From Treponema sp. (lineage in GTDB: Bacteria; Spirochaetota; Spirochaetia; Treponematales; Breznakiellaceae): 13,664 bases of DNA. The notes beneath the pieces were generated by a model, which was not told the DNA's origin, made no database searches, and worked only from the letters and a program-made list of their open reading frames with translations. Location: positions 1 through 13,664 of the forward strand of contig JAITRD010000282.1 in NCBI GenBank assembly GCA_031288575.1, in the 5' to 3' direction. The position numbers were made by a program, and so were the translations under genes. Shown here one piece after another: positions 6,458-13,664 of this stretch (the stretch's first letter is position 1; every line of letters starts with the position of its first letter).

Positions 6458-8074
6458 ATGAAAATGAAAAAGGCGGCTTTTAGGAACTTTATCGCGGTTG
6501 CGGTAGCTGTCGGTCTGGCGTTTGCCCTGGCGGCATGCGGCAAGTCAAAAACATCCGGTGTTGATTCGGGGAAGCCGAAATATGTGAACATTGCCATCAC
6601 CAATGATCCCGGCACCGTTAATCCCCTGGCCACCAACAATGTCATGGGGACTCATATTACGGGAATATTATATTTACCCCTCGCGGCCCAGAACGAAGAA
6701 CTCAAATTCAGCTACCGGCTTGCGGAAAATATCAACACTACGGATAACCGGATCTTTACCATAAAGATTAATCCCAAAGTCAAATGGACAGATGGGACGC
6801 CGGTTACCGCCGATGACGTGGTTTTTACGTTCAATGCCTATACGAATCCAAAAACATCCTACCGTGATCCCAGCGCCTACGGTGTAATTGTGGGAACAAA
6901 CACCGCCGGTCTTCTGCCTGAGGGGGAGACAACCTTAAGCGGCGTCAAAAAGATAGATAACTATACCCTGACGGTTGAGGTTAAATATCCCATTACCCTG
7001 GATATTTTCAATTTGACCATTGGAAGCATCCGTACCCTGCCCAAACATATCGCAGAGCCCGCAGGGCTGGAAAATCTTCTGAAAAGCGATTTGTTGCAAA
7101 ACCCGAAGGTTACCAATGGCCCCTTCAAGTTCAAGGAATATGTGCCCGGTCAATATCTTGCTTTCACGGCTAACCCGGATTATTTTCTTGGTGCGCCCAA
7201 ACTTGATGAGCTTAATTTCAAAATCTTGCCCGGAACCCAAATTACTGCCCAGCTTGAAAGCGGCGAGGTGGACATCAATTTCCCCCTGGTAGGCAACATC
7301 CCCAACGATGATTACGACCGGATCAGGAGCCTTACGAATATTCACACCAAGCAGGGGCTTCCCAGTAACATTCAGGTAGTGTTTCTTAACAGTAAGGTCA
7401 TTGACAATCTCAAGGTCCGCCAGGCCATAAGCCTCGCCATTGATCGGGAAAGTATTTTGAAAAATGTATTGAAGGGCGAGGCATACATTTCAAGAACCCC
7501 GGTTACCAATCAGATCCAGTACTGGAACGAGGGGGCTGCCCGCCCTGTCTACGATCTTGAGCGGGCGAAACAGCTTATTTCTGAATCGGGCTGGGACCTT
7601 TCCAAACGGCTGGTTTTCTCCCTGCCCACGGGGAATACTACCAGAGAGCGGGTGGGGGCCATTATTGCCGAAGCCCTGCGGGGCATCGGTCTCAATGTGG
7701 TTATTGAACGGGCGGATTTGGCTACTACCCTGGGGCATGTGCAGAAATGCGAATATGATATTTCCATTATTGGTATGCCCGATGTACCCCTTAATATCGT
7801 GAGTTATCTGCGGGTATATGCGTCAACCAGATACACCTGGACCAATTATTCAAATCCCCGGGCTGATGCGCTGGTGGAGACCATTATGACCAGCGTGGAT
7901 GACAATGTACTTAAATCTTCTTATTACGAGCTGCAGCAGCTTATTGCCGATGAGGTGTCCGTTACAGGTGTGTATTCGGAGCTTGCCCTGCGGGGAATTA
8001 ACAACAGGATTGTCTACGGCGATCTGGCTGAATACGGCGCCCTTTTGGATTTGGAAAAATGGGATGTCAAATGA
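6458..8074 (+). CDS. Peptide/nickel-type ABC transporter substrate-binding lipoprotein
   Basis: This 538-residue family 5 extracellular solute-binding protein (OppA/DppA type) has an N-terminal Lys/Arg-bearing segment, a hydrophobic core and a lipobox LAAC, so Cys27 is the expected lipid-modified residue and the mature protein is membrane-tethered outside the cytoplasmic membrane. Family motifs include VKWTDGTPVTADDVVFTF, NGPFKFKEY with NPDYFLG, and LKVRQAISLAIDRESIL. ATG 6458 is preceded by AGAGGAG with a four-base gap; the ATG two codons later is a less likely alternative. It captures the substrate for the importer encoded just downstream. Ligand type cannot be read from sequence; oligopeptides, dipeptides and amino-acid derivatives are all used by this family. 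Three hairpins follow the stop, beginning at the stop codon itself. Confidence 0.92.
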   Translation: MKMKKAAFRNFIAVAVAVGLAFALAACGKSKTSGVDSGKPKYVNIAITNDPGTVNPLATNNVMGTHITGILYLPLAAQNEELKFSYRLAENINTTDNRIFTIKINPKVKWTDGTPVTADDVVFTFNAYTNPKTSYRDPSAYGVIVGTNTAGLLPEGETTLSGVKKIDNYTLTVEVKYPITLDIFNLTIGSIRTLPKHIAEPAGLENLLKSDLLQNPKVTNGPFKFKEYVPGQYLAFTANPDYFLGAPKLDELNFKILPGTQITAQLESGEVDINFPLVGNIPNDDYDRIRSLTNIHTKQGLPSNIQVVFLNSKVIDNLKVRQAISLAIDRESILKNVLKGEAYISRTPVTNQIQYWNEGAARPVYDLERAKQLISESGWDLSKRLVFSLPTGNTTRERVGAIIAEALRGIGLNVVIERADLATTLGHVQKCEYDISIIGMPDVPLNIVSYLRVYASTRYTWTNYSNPRADALVETIMTSVDDNVLKSSYYELQQLIADEVSVTGVYSELALRGINNRIVYGDLAEYGALLDLEKWDVK

Positions 8075-8203
8075 GCTTGTTCCAAAACCCGGTTGGTGCG
8101 AACCTTTGGTTCGATGAAACAAGCTCTTGGAAATACCGGTCAAAGCCTGGTATTTCCATCAAATCTAAGAAAGCTGTTCCAAAAACTGAAGTTTTGGAAC
8201 AGC
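8073..8203 (+). repeat. Three consecutive hairpins between SBP and ATPase genes
   Basis: Hairpin 1: GAGCTTGTT (8073-8081) pairs with AACAAGCTC (8118-8126), with a nested CGAACC/GGTTCG hairpin (8099-8113). Hairpin 2: TGGAAATACC (8128-8137) pairs with GGTATTTCCA (8149-8158). Hairpin 3: GCTGTTCCAAAA (8173-8184) pairs perfectly with TTTTGGAACAGC (8192-8203). The string GTTCCAAAA occurs in hairpins 1 and 3. No T-tract follows any of them, so they are not standard terminators. They probably protect the upstream SBP message and lower expression of the permease genes, or are copies of a dispersed palindromic repeat. Confidence 0.75.
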
Positions 8204-8239
8204 CTCAAATAAGTTGATGCACAGCACATGGGGAGTAAA

Positions 8240-9214
8240 ATGGCCCGCCCTCTCCTAGAGGTCGAAGAGCTGCGAATATTCTTTAAGCGAGAAGACGGAA
8301 TTTCCGTAGGGGTGAGTAATGTCAGTTTTGCCGTTCATGAGGGGGTGAATCTGGCGCTGATCGGGGAATCCGGCAGCGGTAAAAGCGTCACCGCCCTTTC
8401 CTGCCTCCACCTTCTGGACAGTAACGCCAGAATAGAGCGGGGGAATATACGTTTTGAGGGACAGGATATTACCCATGCCCGGGAAAACGAGATGCGGAAA
8501 ATCCGGGGAAAGCGGGTATCAATGATCTTTCAGGAGCCCATGACCAGCCTGAACCCGGTGTTGAGCATCGGGTTTCAGTTGGCCGAAGCCTTGAAATTGC
8601 ATACGACTTTCTCCGGCTCCCAGATACGGAACCGGTGTCTGGAACTGCTGATCCAGGTAGGAATAGCGGATCTTGATAAGATGCTGCGGAGCTATCCCCA
8701 TGAACTTTCAGGCGGTATGCGCCAGCGGGTGATGATTGCCGTGGCCCTAGCCTGTAATCCCCGGCTTCTCATTGCCGATGAGCCTACCACCGCTTTGGAT
8801 GTGACCATTCAGGCGCAAATTCTTATGCTGCTCAGGAAACTACAGCGGGAAACGGGAATTACCATCCTCATCATAACCCATGATTTTGGCGTGGTGGCGG
8901 AGATGGCCGATGAGGTAGTGGTGATGTACGCGGGGCTGGCCGTGGAAAGGGGAACTGTGGAGGAACTTTTTTCGCATCCCCTGCACCCCTATACGGAGGG
9001 CTTATTGAAATCCATTATCCCCCTGGACGCTTCTATGGATATTCCGCTTTATTCCATTCCCGGAATTGTACCATCCATATCCAGGGATCAAAAGTCTTGC
9101 CCCTTTTATGCCCGCTGCCCCTATGGAGCGGAAAAGTGCGAAAAGGAACTCCCCTCGCTCCGGGAACAAAGTTCAGGACATTTTGTGCGGTGTTTCGCCG
9201 TAGGCGGCCTATGA
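8240..9214 (+). CDS. Peptide ABC transporter ATPase (OppD/DppD type)
   Basis: This 324-residue protein is the first of two ATPases of the importer. Visible are Walker A GESGSGKS (42-49), Q-loop QEPMTSLNP (98-106), signature LSGGMRQRV (156-164), Walker B LLIADEP (176-182), switch His213 in ITHDFG, and the C-terminal oligopeptide-transporter extension with Cys287, Cys293, Cys300 and Cys318, a Cys pattern common in this subfamily. The ATG at 8240 is preferred because GGGGAG ends four bases before it; the in-frame ATG at 8228 has no ribosome binding site. The stop overlaps the next start (ATGA). It couples ATP hydrolysis to transport together with the next protein. Confidence 0.92.
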   Translation: MARPLLEVEELRIFFKREDGISVGVSNVSFAVHEGVNLALIGESGSGKSVTALSCLHLLDSNARIERGNIRFEGQDITHARENEMRKIRGKRVSMIFQEPMTSLNPVLSIGFQLAEALKLHTTFSGSQIRNRCLELLIQVGIADLDKMLRSYPHELSGGMRQRVMIAVALACNPRLLIADEPTTALDVTIQAQILMLLRKLQRETGITILIITHDFGVVAEMADEVVVMYAGLAVERGTVEELFSHPLHPYTEGLLKSIIPLDASMDIPLYSIPGIVPSISRDQKSCPFYARCPYGAEKCEKELPSLREQSSGHFVRCFAVGGL

Positions 9215-10218
9215 GTACCCAGGCTGAACCTCTCCTGAGGCTGGAGCGTGTTAAGACCTATTACCCTGTTCGCGGCGGCGTTTTATCGCGGGTAAAAGGC
9301 CATGTGAAGGCGGTAGACGATGTATCTTTCAGCATATATCCCCATGAGACCTTGGGATTGGTGGGAGAATCGGGCTGCGGTAAATCGACCATAGGACGGA
9401 CGATTATGCACCTGGAAGAACAATCGGGAGGCAGGATTTTTTTTGATGGGGAAGATATTTCCGCTTATTCCCGGCAGCGTATGCGGACTGTGTGGCGGCG
9501 TATGCAGATGGTTTTTCAGGACCCCTACTCATCCCTGAACCCCCGGCAGACCGTTGAAAGCGCTCTGGAAGAAATATTAAAGGTTCACCGGCTTGTAGAT
9601 CGGAAGGAAGTCGGGGGTGAAGTAGACCGCATCCTGCGTCTGATTGGATTATCGCCTGACGCGAGAAAGCGGTTCCCCCATGAATTCTCAGGCGGACAGC
9701 GTCAGCGGATCAGCATCGCCAAAGCCCTTGCCATGAGGCCGAAATTCTTGATCTGTGATGAGGCAATTTCCGCCTTGGATGTATCGATCCAGGCCCAGAT
9801 ACTGGGTCTTTTTAAGGAACTGCGGGGTAAATTGGGATTGACCTACTTGTTCATCGCCCACGGTTTGGGGGCGGTGAAATATTTAAGTGATCGCATCGCG
9901 GTGATGTATCTGGGGAAGATCGTTGAGCTAGCCGCTGTTGAGCGGATTTTTTCGGACCCCCGGCATCCCTATACCCAGGCGCTGCTCAGCGCCTATCCCG
10001 CCCCTGATCCCCGCAAGCGGGGACAGGGGAAAATAGTACTTAACGGCAATGCCCCCAGTTCAGCGGACCCACCTGAGGGCTGCCGTTTTCATACCCGCTG
10101 TCCCTTCACGCGTAATATCTGTATCCGGGAGGAGCCGGGGCTGAAGGATGAAGCCGGGCATCAATGGGCCTGCCATTTTGAAATTAAACGTTCGGATTGG
10201 GGAGAGATAAAGCAATGA
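9211..10218 (+). CDS. Peptide ABC transporter ATPase (OppF/DppF type)
   Basis: This 335-residue protein is the second ATPase of the importer. Motifs are Walker A GESGCGKS (52-59), Q-loop QDPYSSLNP (103-111), signature FSGGQRQR (159-166), Walker B LICDE with catalytic Glu184, and switch His217. Two positions differ from the usual family consensus: DEAISALD instead of DEPVSALD, and AHGLGAV instead of SHDLGVV. The catalytic residues themselves are retained. The C-terminal extension has Cys291, Cys297, Cys304 and Cys321. The ATG overlaps the stop of the previous gene by four bases, so it is translationally coupled to it. Confidence 0.92.
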   Translation: MSTQAEPLLRLERVKTYYPVRGGVLSRVKGHVKAVDDVSFSIYPHETLGLVGESGCGKSTIGRTIMHLEEQSGGRIFFDGEDISAYSRQRMRTVWRRMQMVFQDPYSSLNPRQTVESALEEILKVHRLVDRKEVGGEVDRILRLIGLSPDARKRFPHEFSGGQRQRISIAKALAMRPKFLICDEAISALDVSIQAQILGLFKELRGKLGLTYLFIAHGLGAVKYLSDRIAVMYLGKIVELAAVERIFSDPRHPYTQALLSAYPAPDPRKRGQGKIVLNGNAPSSADPPEGCRFHTRCPFTRNICIREEPGLKDEAGHQWACHFEIKRSDWGEIKQ

Positions 10219-11165
10219 GAAATTATTTAATCCGCCGTTTTCTCATCATGATTCCCATATTACTTGGTGTAAGTTTTGTTAATTTTTTTATTATCCACAT
10301 GGTTCCCGGCAGCCCCCTGGATTTAATAATCAGCCCCACGATGACTCCGGAAACAAGGGCCGCCCTGGAACGGGATATGGGCTTTGACGCTCCCGTCTAC
10401 CGGCAGTATCTCGCGTGGCTGGGAAACGCGGCGCGGGGAAATCTCGGGTATTCCTTCAGCTCTTACCGGCCGGTTGTGAAAATCATCGTGGAACGTATTC
10501 CCTCTACTTTTTTGCTCATGGGGAGTTCCCTGCTTTTGGGACTATTGATCGCCGTTCCCCTGGGTATAATCAGCGCCATAAAACAATATTCATCATTTGA
10601 TTATATCTCCACCTATACAGCCTTCCTGGGCGTCTCCGCACCGAATTTTTTCCTGGGCCTGGGACTGATATACATTTTCTGCGTAAAACTCAGGATTTTT
10701 CCGTCCAGTGGCATGACAAGCCTTGGTCAGAGCGGCGGAGTTACGGATATACTGCGCCACCTTGTATTGCCATGCATCGTACTAGCTACCAACATTGCGG
10801 GCCGGTTTATCCGTTATATACGATCGTCAATGCTGGACGTACTGCACCAGGATTATCTGCGTACCGCCACGGCAAAAGGAGTTTCTTATTTTACGAAAAT
10901 TACCGTACACGCTTTCAGGAATTCCCTGCTTCCGCTTATCACTTTGATCGGCCTGGAGATTCCGGGGCTTCTGGGCGGCGCCGTGATAACGGAGCAGATT
11001 TTTTCCTGGCCCGGCATCGGCAGGCTGGCAATGGATTCAATTCTCATACGGGACTATCCGGTGCTGATGGGGCTTAATCTATTGGCCGCGGCCCTGGTGC
11101 TTCTTGCCGGGCTTATTACGGATATTCTCTATGCTCTCGCTGATCCCCGGATCAAGTACCATTAG
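10215..11165 (+). CDS. Peptide ABC transporter permease (OppB/DppB type)
   Basis: This 316-residue membrane protein starts RNYLIRRFLIMIPILLGVSF, the typical first transmembrane helix of OppB/DppB permeases, with MVPGSP just after it. Further hydrophobic spans lie at about 97-121, 133-157, 182-200, 238-258 and 286-307, giving the usual six. The cytoplasmic coupling (EAA) loop is YLRTATAKGVSYFTK (214-228). The ATG at 10215 overlaps the OppF-type stop by four bases, and GGGGAGAG lies about nine bases upstream. Confidence 0.92.
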   Translation: MRNYLIRRFLIMIPILLGVSFVNFFIIHMVPGSPLDLIISPTMTPETRAALERDMGFDAPVYRQYLAWLGNAARGNLGYSFSSYRPVVKIIVERIPSTFLLMGSSLLLGLLIAVPLGIISAIKQYSSFDYISTYTAFLGVSAPNFFLGLGLIYIFCVKLRIFPSSGMTSLGQSGGVTDILRHLVLPCIVLATNIAGRFIRYIRSSMLDVLHQDYLRTATAKGVSYFTKITVHAFRNSLLPLITLIGLEIPGLLGGAVITEQIFSWPGIGRLAMDSILIRDYPVLMGLNLLAAALVLLAGLITDILYALADPRIKYH

Positions 11166-11175
11166 GGAGGAATTT

Positions 11176-12039
11176 GTGGCGGTAAAAACAGAAAAGGAAA
11201 ACGGCGCGGCCCGTATTTGGCGGCATTTTTACAGACATAAGCCCGCAGTGGCGGGGCTGGCCTTCATTTTTATTTTGGTATGCGCCGCGGTCTTTGCCCC
11301 CCTCCTGGCGCCCTACAATCCCAATAAGATCGGGGATGAATTTGAAACGGCCCCCGGCATGGTTCATCTTCTGGGAACCGATCAGATAGGTCGGGATGTA
11401 TTCAGTCGCCTCATCTTCGGCGCCAGGGTATCGGTTACCGTAGGTATTGGAACCGTATCGGTAACCACCTTTTTGGGAATTCTACTCGGGCTGGAATCCG
11501 GGTATTTCGGCGGAATTATCGATATGATTATCATGCGCGTCGCCGACATATTTATGGCGTTTCCCATGTTGATTCTGATCATGGTGGTAAGCGCCGTCAT
11601 CGGGCCGGGGCTCGACCGGATTATCCTTATCATGGGCATTTTGGGTTGGCCCTCGGTGGCGCGGCTGGTACGGGGAAATGTACTTTCCATTAAGCAGATG
11701 GATTATACCAAGTCCGCGGTGGCCCTGGGATTTAAGACCCAGCGAATTCTGATCCTGCATATTCTGCCCAATACCATAGGCCCTATTCTGGTACAGGCCA
11801 CTTTCGGCATCGCCGGGGCCATTATACTTGAGTCGGGCTTGAGCTTTTTGGGCATGGGGGTTAACCCCCCAACCGCCAGTTGGGGAAATATGCTGACCGA
11901 TGCCCAGTCCCTGACGACCTTAACGGAAAAACCCTGGCTCTGGGTGCCCCCGGGGATAACCATCCTTCTAAGCGTTCTGGCCTTTAATTTTGTCGGAGAC
12001 GCTCTCAGAGATGCTCTGGACCCGAAGTCATCCCACTAA
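11176..12039 (+). CDS. Peptide ABC transporter permease (OppC/DppC type)
   Basis: This 287-residue membrane protein has the short N-terminal cytoplasmic segment and first helix (about 24-45) of the OppC/DppC group, followed by HLLGTDQIGRDVFSRLIFGAR (within 64-84), a hallmark of these subunits. The coupling loop is DYTKSAVALGFKTQ (176-189), and the family motif LSFLGMGVNPPTASWGNML (222-240) is present. The GTG at 11176 is chosen because GGGAGG lies five bases upstream and the protein then matches the family start; upstream in-frame codons would fall inside the previous gene. Ten bases separate it from the previous stop. Confidence 0.92.
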   Translation: MAVKTEKENGAARIWRHFYRHKPAVAGLAFIFILVCAAVFAPLLAPYNPNKIGDEFETAPGMVHLLGTDQIGRDVFSRLIFGARVSVTVGIGTVSVTTFLGILLGLESGYFGGIIDMIIMRVADIFMAFPMLILIMVVSAVIGPGLDRIILIMGILGWPSVARLVRGNVLSIKQMDYTKSAVALGFKTQRILILHILPNTIGPILVQATFGIAGAIILESGLSFLGMGVNPPTASWGNMLTDAQSLTTLTEKPWLWVPPGITILLSVLAFNFVGDALRDALDPKSSH

Positions 12040-12049
12040 GGAGAACAAG

Positions 12050-13240
12050 ATGAGTGAACTTTTAGACCTGGAAAACAGTATCAACCGGGAAATGGTTGAT
12101 GTCTGGCATCATCTGCACCAAAATCCTGAACTGAGTATGCAGGAATACAAGACGGCTGATTTTATCGAAAAGGCCCTGCGGGAAAAAACAGGAGTTGACC
12201 GGATTAAGCGGGTGGGAGAAACCGGTTTATGGGTTGAACTCAAGGGCGCCGATCCCGAAAGGGGAGATATTATCATACTCCGTGGGGATATGGATGCCCT
12301 GCCCATTACAGAGCAGAACGCTCTCCCTTACTGTTCCCGCAGTCCCGGGGTGATGCATGCCTGCGGCCATGATGTGCATACCAGCGCCCTTTTGGGCGCA
12401 GTACGGGTGCTGGAAAAATACCGCGAAAGAATACACGGCAGTATATGGTTCTTTTTCCAGCCCGGGGAGGAGTCTTTGAAGGGGGCGCTGACATTTCTCA
12501 ATGATCCCGAAATTGATATTGCCAAGGTCAAGGCTGTCGCGGGGATCCATGTGGCGGGGGATCTGGAATCCGGCAAGGTACGCCTCAAGGAAGGCCCGGT
12601 ATTGGCCAGCGCGGATCCCCTGAAGTTCCTGATAAAAGGACAGGGGGGCCATGCGGCGTATCCTCATGGCTGCCGGGACCCCCTGGTGGCAGCGGCGAAT
12701 TTGATCATACAGCTCCAGACCCTTGTTTCCCGGGAAACCAGCCCCCTGGACGCGATAGTCCTTTCCCTCTGTCATATCCAGGGTGGCAGCAAGGATAACG
12801 TCATTCCCAATGAAATATCCATAGAAGGTACTTTGCGGGCCCTTAAAAAGGAAACCCGGACATATATACAGGAAGCAATCAGGAGGATCTGCCAGGGAAT
12901 CGAAATTTCCTTACGGGTTTCCATCAATTTCGAGTTTGAGGGGAATTCTCTGCCGCTTTACAACGACGGCGAACTAATAAAAATAGCCGAAAAGGCGGCC
13001 CAAAAAGCCCTGGGAGCGGATAGTGTGGTATTTGCCGAAAATCCGGGAATGGCGGGTGAGGATTTTGCCTTCTTTGCCGATAAAATTCCAGGGGCATTTA
13101 TCTTTATCGGCGCCCGGACAAAAGACGGCCCTCCGGCAAGCGGCCATAATCCGGAATTTTACACCGATGAAGGAGCAGTACGAACCGGAATTTTGACCCT
13201 CGCGAGTTTTGCCCTGGAGTATTTTGGTGTAGATTTTTGA
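12050..13240 (+). CDS. M20D-family amidohydrolase (hippurate/IAA-amino acid hydrolase type)
   Basis: This 396-residue enzyme has the full set of M20D motifs: HLHQNPELSMQEY (21-33), LRGDMDALPI (77-86), HACGHDVHT (103-111, metal ligands Cys105 and His107), QPGEE (137-141), GIHVAG (His167), GQGGHAAYPH (197-206), DNVIPNEISIEGT (249-261), GEDFAFF and GHNPEF (His366). Enzymes of this group hydrolyse N-acyl or N-aryl-acyl amino acids, including hippurate and auxin conjugates. ATG 12050 follows AAGGAG by six bases and starts 10 bases after the permease stop. It is only distantly related to the other M20 enzyme of the operon, so the two probably act on different bonds or intermediates. It has no signal peptide, so hydrolysis occurs after import. 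Confidence 0.9.
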   Translation: MSELLDLENSINREMVDVWHHLHQNPELSMQEYKTADFIEKALREKTGVDRIKRVGETGLWVELKGADPERGDIIILRGDMDALPITEQNALPYCSRSPGVMHACGHDVHTSALLGAVRVLEKYRERIHGSIWFFFQPGEESLKGALTFLNDPEIDIAKVKAVAGIHVAGDLESGKVRLKEGPVLASADPLKFLIKGQGGHAAYPHGCRDPLVAAANLIIQLQTLVSRETSPLDAIVLSLCHIQGGSKDNVIPNEISIEGTLRALKKETRTYIQEAIRRICQGIEISLRVSINFEFEGNSLPLYNDGELIKIAEKAAQKALGADSVVFAENPGMAGEDFAFFADKIPGAFIFIGARTKDGPPASGHNPEFYTDEGAVRTGILTLASFALEYFGVDF

Positions 13241-13447
13241 GGGTGATCCGGCCAAGCCCGAACTCCGGGCCCTTTCCTATGGAGTATTCGCTAAAAACTT
13301 TGAAAGGGTATCGTAAATCCAGATCGCCGCTTCTTCATCGGTCAAAACAGAAATCGTCCAGAGCCAGGGCAAAAGCATTTACTTTCCGAATAAGACGGAA
13401 TAAAGGAACTCAGGATTAACGGATGCCTTGAATATCTTCCGCTTTGT
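13241..13447. other. Interval with no confident intact gene
   Basis: Apart from the small hairpin, no gene with a start, ribosome binding site and recognisable product is visible on either strand. Two leftward frames look protein-like in short pieces. One reads LPWLWTISVLTDEEAAIWIY, ending TAG, and is preceded across a stop by AAEVLEKRFSTKRKIFKASV. Neither piece has a start with a ribosome binding site, and I do not recognise the family. This may be remnant sequence. Confidence 0.4.
13256..13270 (+). terminator. Weak hairpin after the operon
   Basis: GCCCG (13256-13260) pairs with CGGGC (13266-13270) around a five-base loop, 16 bases after the last stop. It is followed by CCTTTCC rather than a proper T-tract, so termination there is uncertain. 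Confidence 0.3.
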
Positions 13448-13664
13448 GCTGAACCGTTTCTCCAGAACCTCCGCGGCACGCAAGCGGGCCTGGGCCATCC
13501 GCCCCTTTCCCCCTGCCCCCACGGGGGCCCCTGCCCCTTCCCCGGCCCCCGCGGCCCGCGTTCCCCAAGATCCGGCGGCCCTTCAAGCGGGAATCCCGCC
13601 CAGGGCCCGGGAAAGGCCGCTTCCAAGTGGTGCCACTTCGCCTTTGATACCCAGGACGCCCCCG
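13448..13664 (+). pseudogene. Possible fragment of an Rsm22-like methyltransferase C-terminal region
   Basis: In one + strand frame that runs off the window, residues SPCPHGGPCPF (from about 13508) are followed after a Pro/Gly/Ser-rich linker by KWCHFAFDTQDAP (from 13625). The pairing of CPHxxxCP with WCHF resembles the metal- or Fe-S-binding C-terminal region of Rsm22-type small-subunit rRNA methyltransferases. The large SAM-binding domain that should precede it cannot fit in the space after the operon, and the AEPFLQ stretch just upstream only partly matches. The segment between (about 13490-13600) is very rich in C and G. It is either a gene remnant or a frameshifted or unusually short protein. 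Recognition rests on two short motifs, so confidence is low. Confidence 0.35.

Noticed and set aside
8228..8239. Upstream ATG as start of the OppD-type gene
   Set aside because: It lacks a ribosome binding site, while the ATG at 8240 has GGGGAG at suitable spacing; the extra four residues are not family-like.
13310..13500. Leftward frames with a faint resemblance to the C-terminus of an F1 ATPase delta subunit
   Set aside because: The resemblance is limited to about 25 residues, the frame is interrupted by a stop, and no catalytic or structural signature confirms it.
13342..13626. Leftward 94-codon frame rich in Gly, Pro and Arg
   Set aside because: Its composition is what the GC-rich tract yields in any frame, and it has no motif or ribosome binding site.
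1..13664. CRISPR arrays, tRNA or rRNA genes, insertion sequences
   Set aside because: No regularly spaced repeats, tRNA cloverleaf, rRNA-like sequence or transposase frame was seen.

Overview
The window most likely comes from a spirochaete of the genus Treponema, of the moderately GC-rich kind known from insect guts. This is inferred from base composition, gene families and overall style; no rRNA or other phylogenetic marker is present, so the assignment is tentative. Almost everything is on the + strand and belongs to one long, tightly packed operon (about 1.57-13.24 kb).

Left edge (1-480): the 5' end of a trpB2-type tryptophan synthase beta gene runs leftward out of the window. It has a good ribosome binding site, a plausible sigma70 promoter and two tandem palindromes lying over the -10/start region and the leader, an arrangement expected of a repressor-controlled gene. 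Next (480-1621) is a decayed gene for a protein-L-isoaspartate O-methyltransferase-like protein, broken by one frameshift and two in-frame stops.

Operon (promoter at 1566-1594; genes 1643-13240), in order: a fumarate-reductase-type flavoprotein; a 97-residue stand-alone [2Fe-2S] protein resembling only the N-terminal half of SdhB/FrdB; an AbgB-like M20 amidohydrolase; a protein of the L-2-amino-thiazoline-4-carboxylate (ATC) hydrolase-like family; a nitroreductase-family protein with an unusual N-terminal extension; a complete oligopeptide/dipeptide-type ABC importer (lipoprotein SBP, two ATPases, two permeases); and a second, M20D-type amidohydrolase. Most genes overlap or are separated by a few bases. 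The one real gap (8075-8239) holds three consecutive hairpins with no T-tracts.

How the genes may work together (inference): the importer brings in a small peptide-like or N-acylated/N-carbamoylated compound, the two M20 enzymes and the ATC-hydrolase-like protein cleave amide or ring C-N bonds, and the flavoprotein/[2Fe-2S]/nitroreductase group carries out a reduction, possibly of an unsaturated carboxylate released by hydrolysis. The flavoprotein lacks the conserved active-site His of the succinate/fumarate enzymes and there is no membrane anchor subunit, so it is probably not a respiratory fumarate reductase. This is the best candidate in the window for an undescribed catabolic pathway.

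Right edge (13241-13664): a weak hairpin follows the operon, then sequence without a confident intact gene, ending in a GC-rich stretch whose + strand frame resembles the C-terminal Cys/His region of Rsm22-like rRNA methyltransferases, apparently as a fragment.
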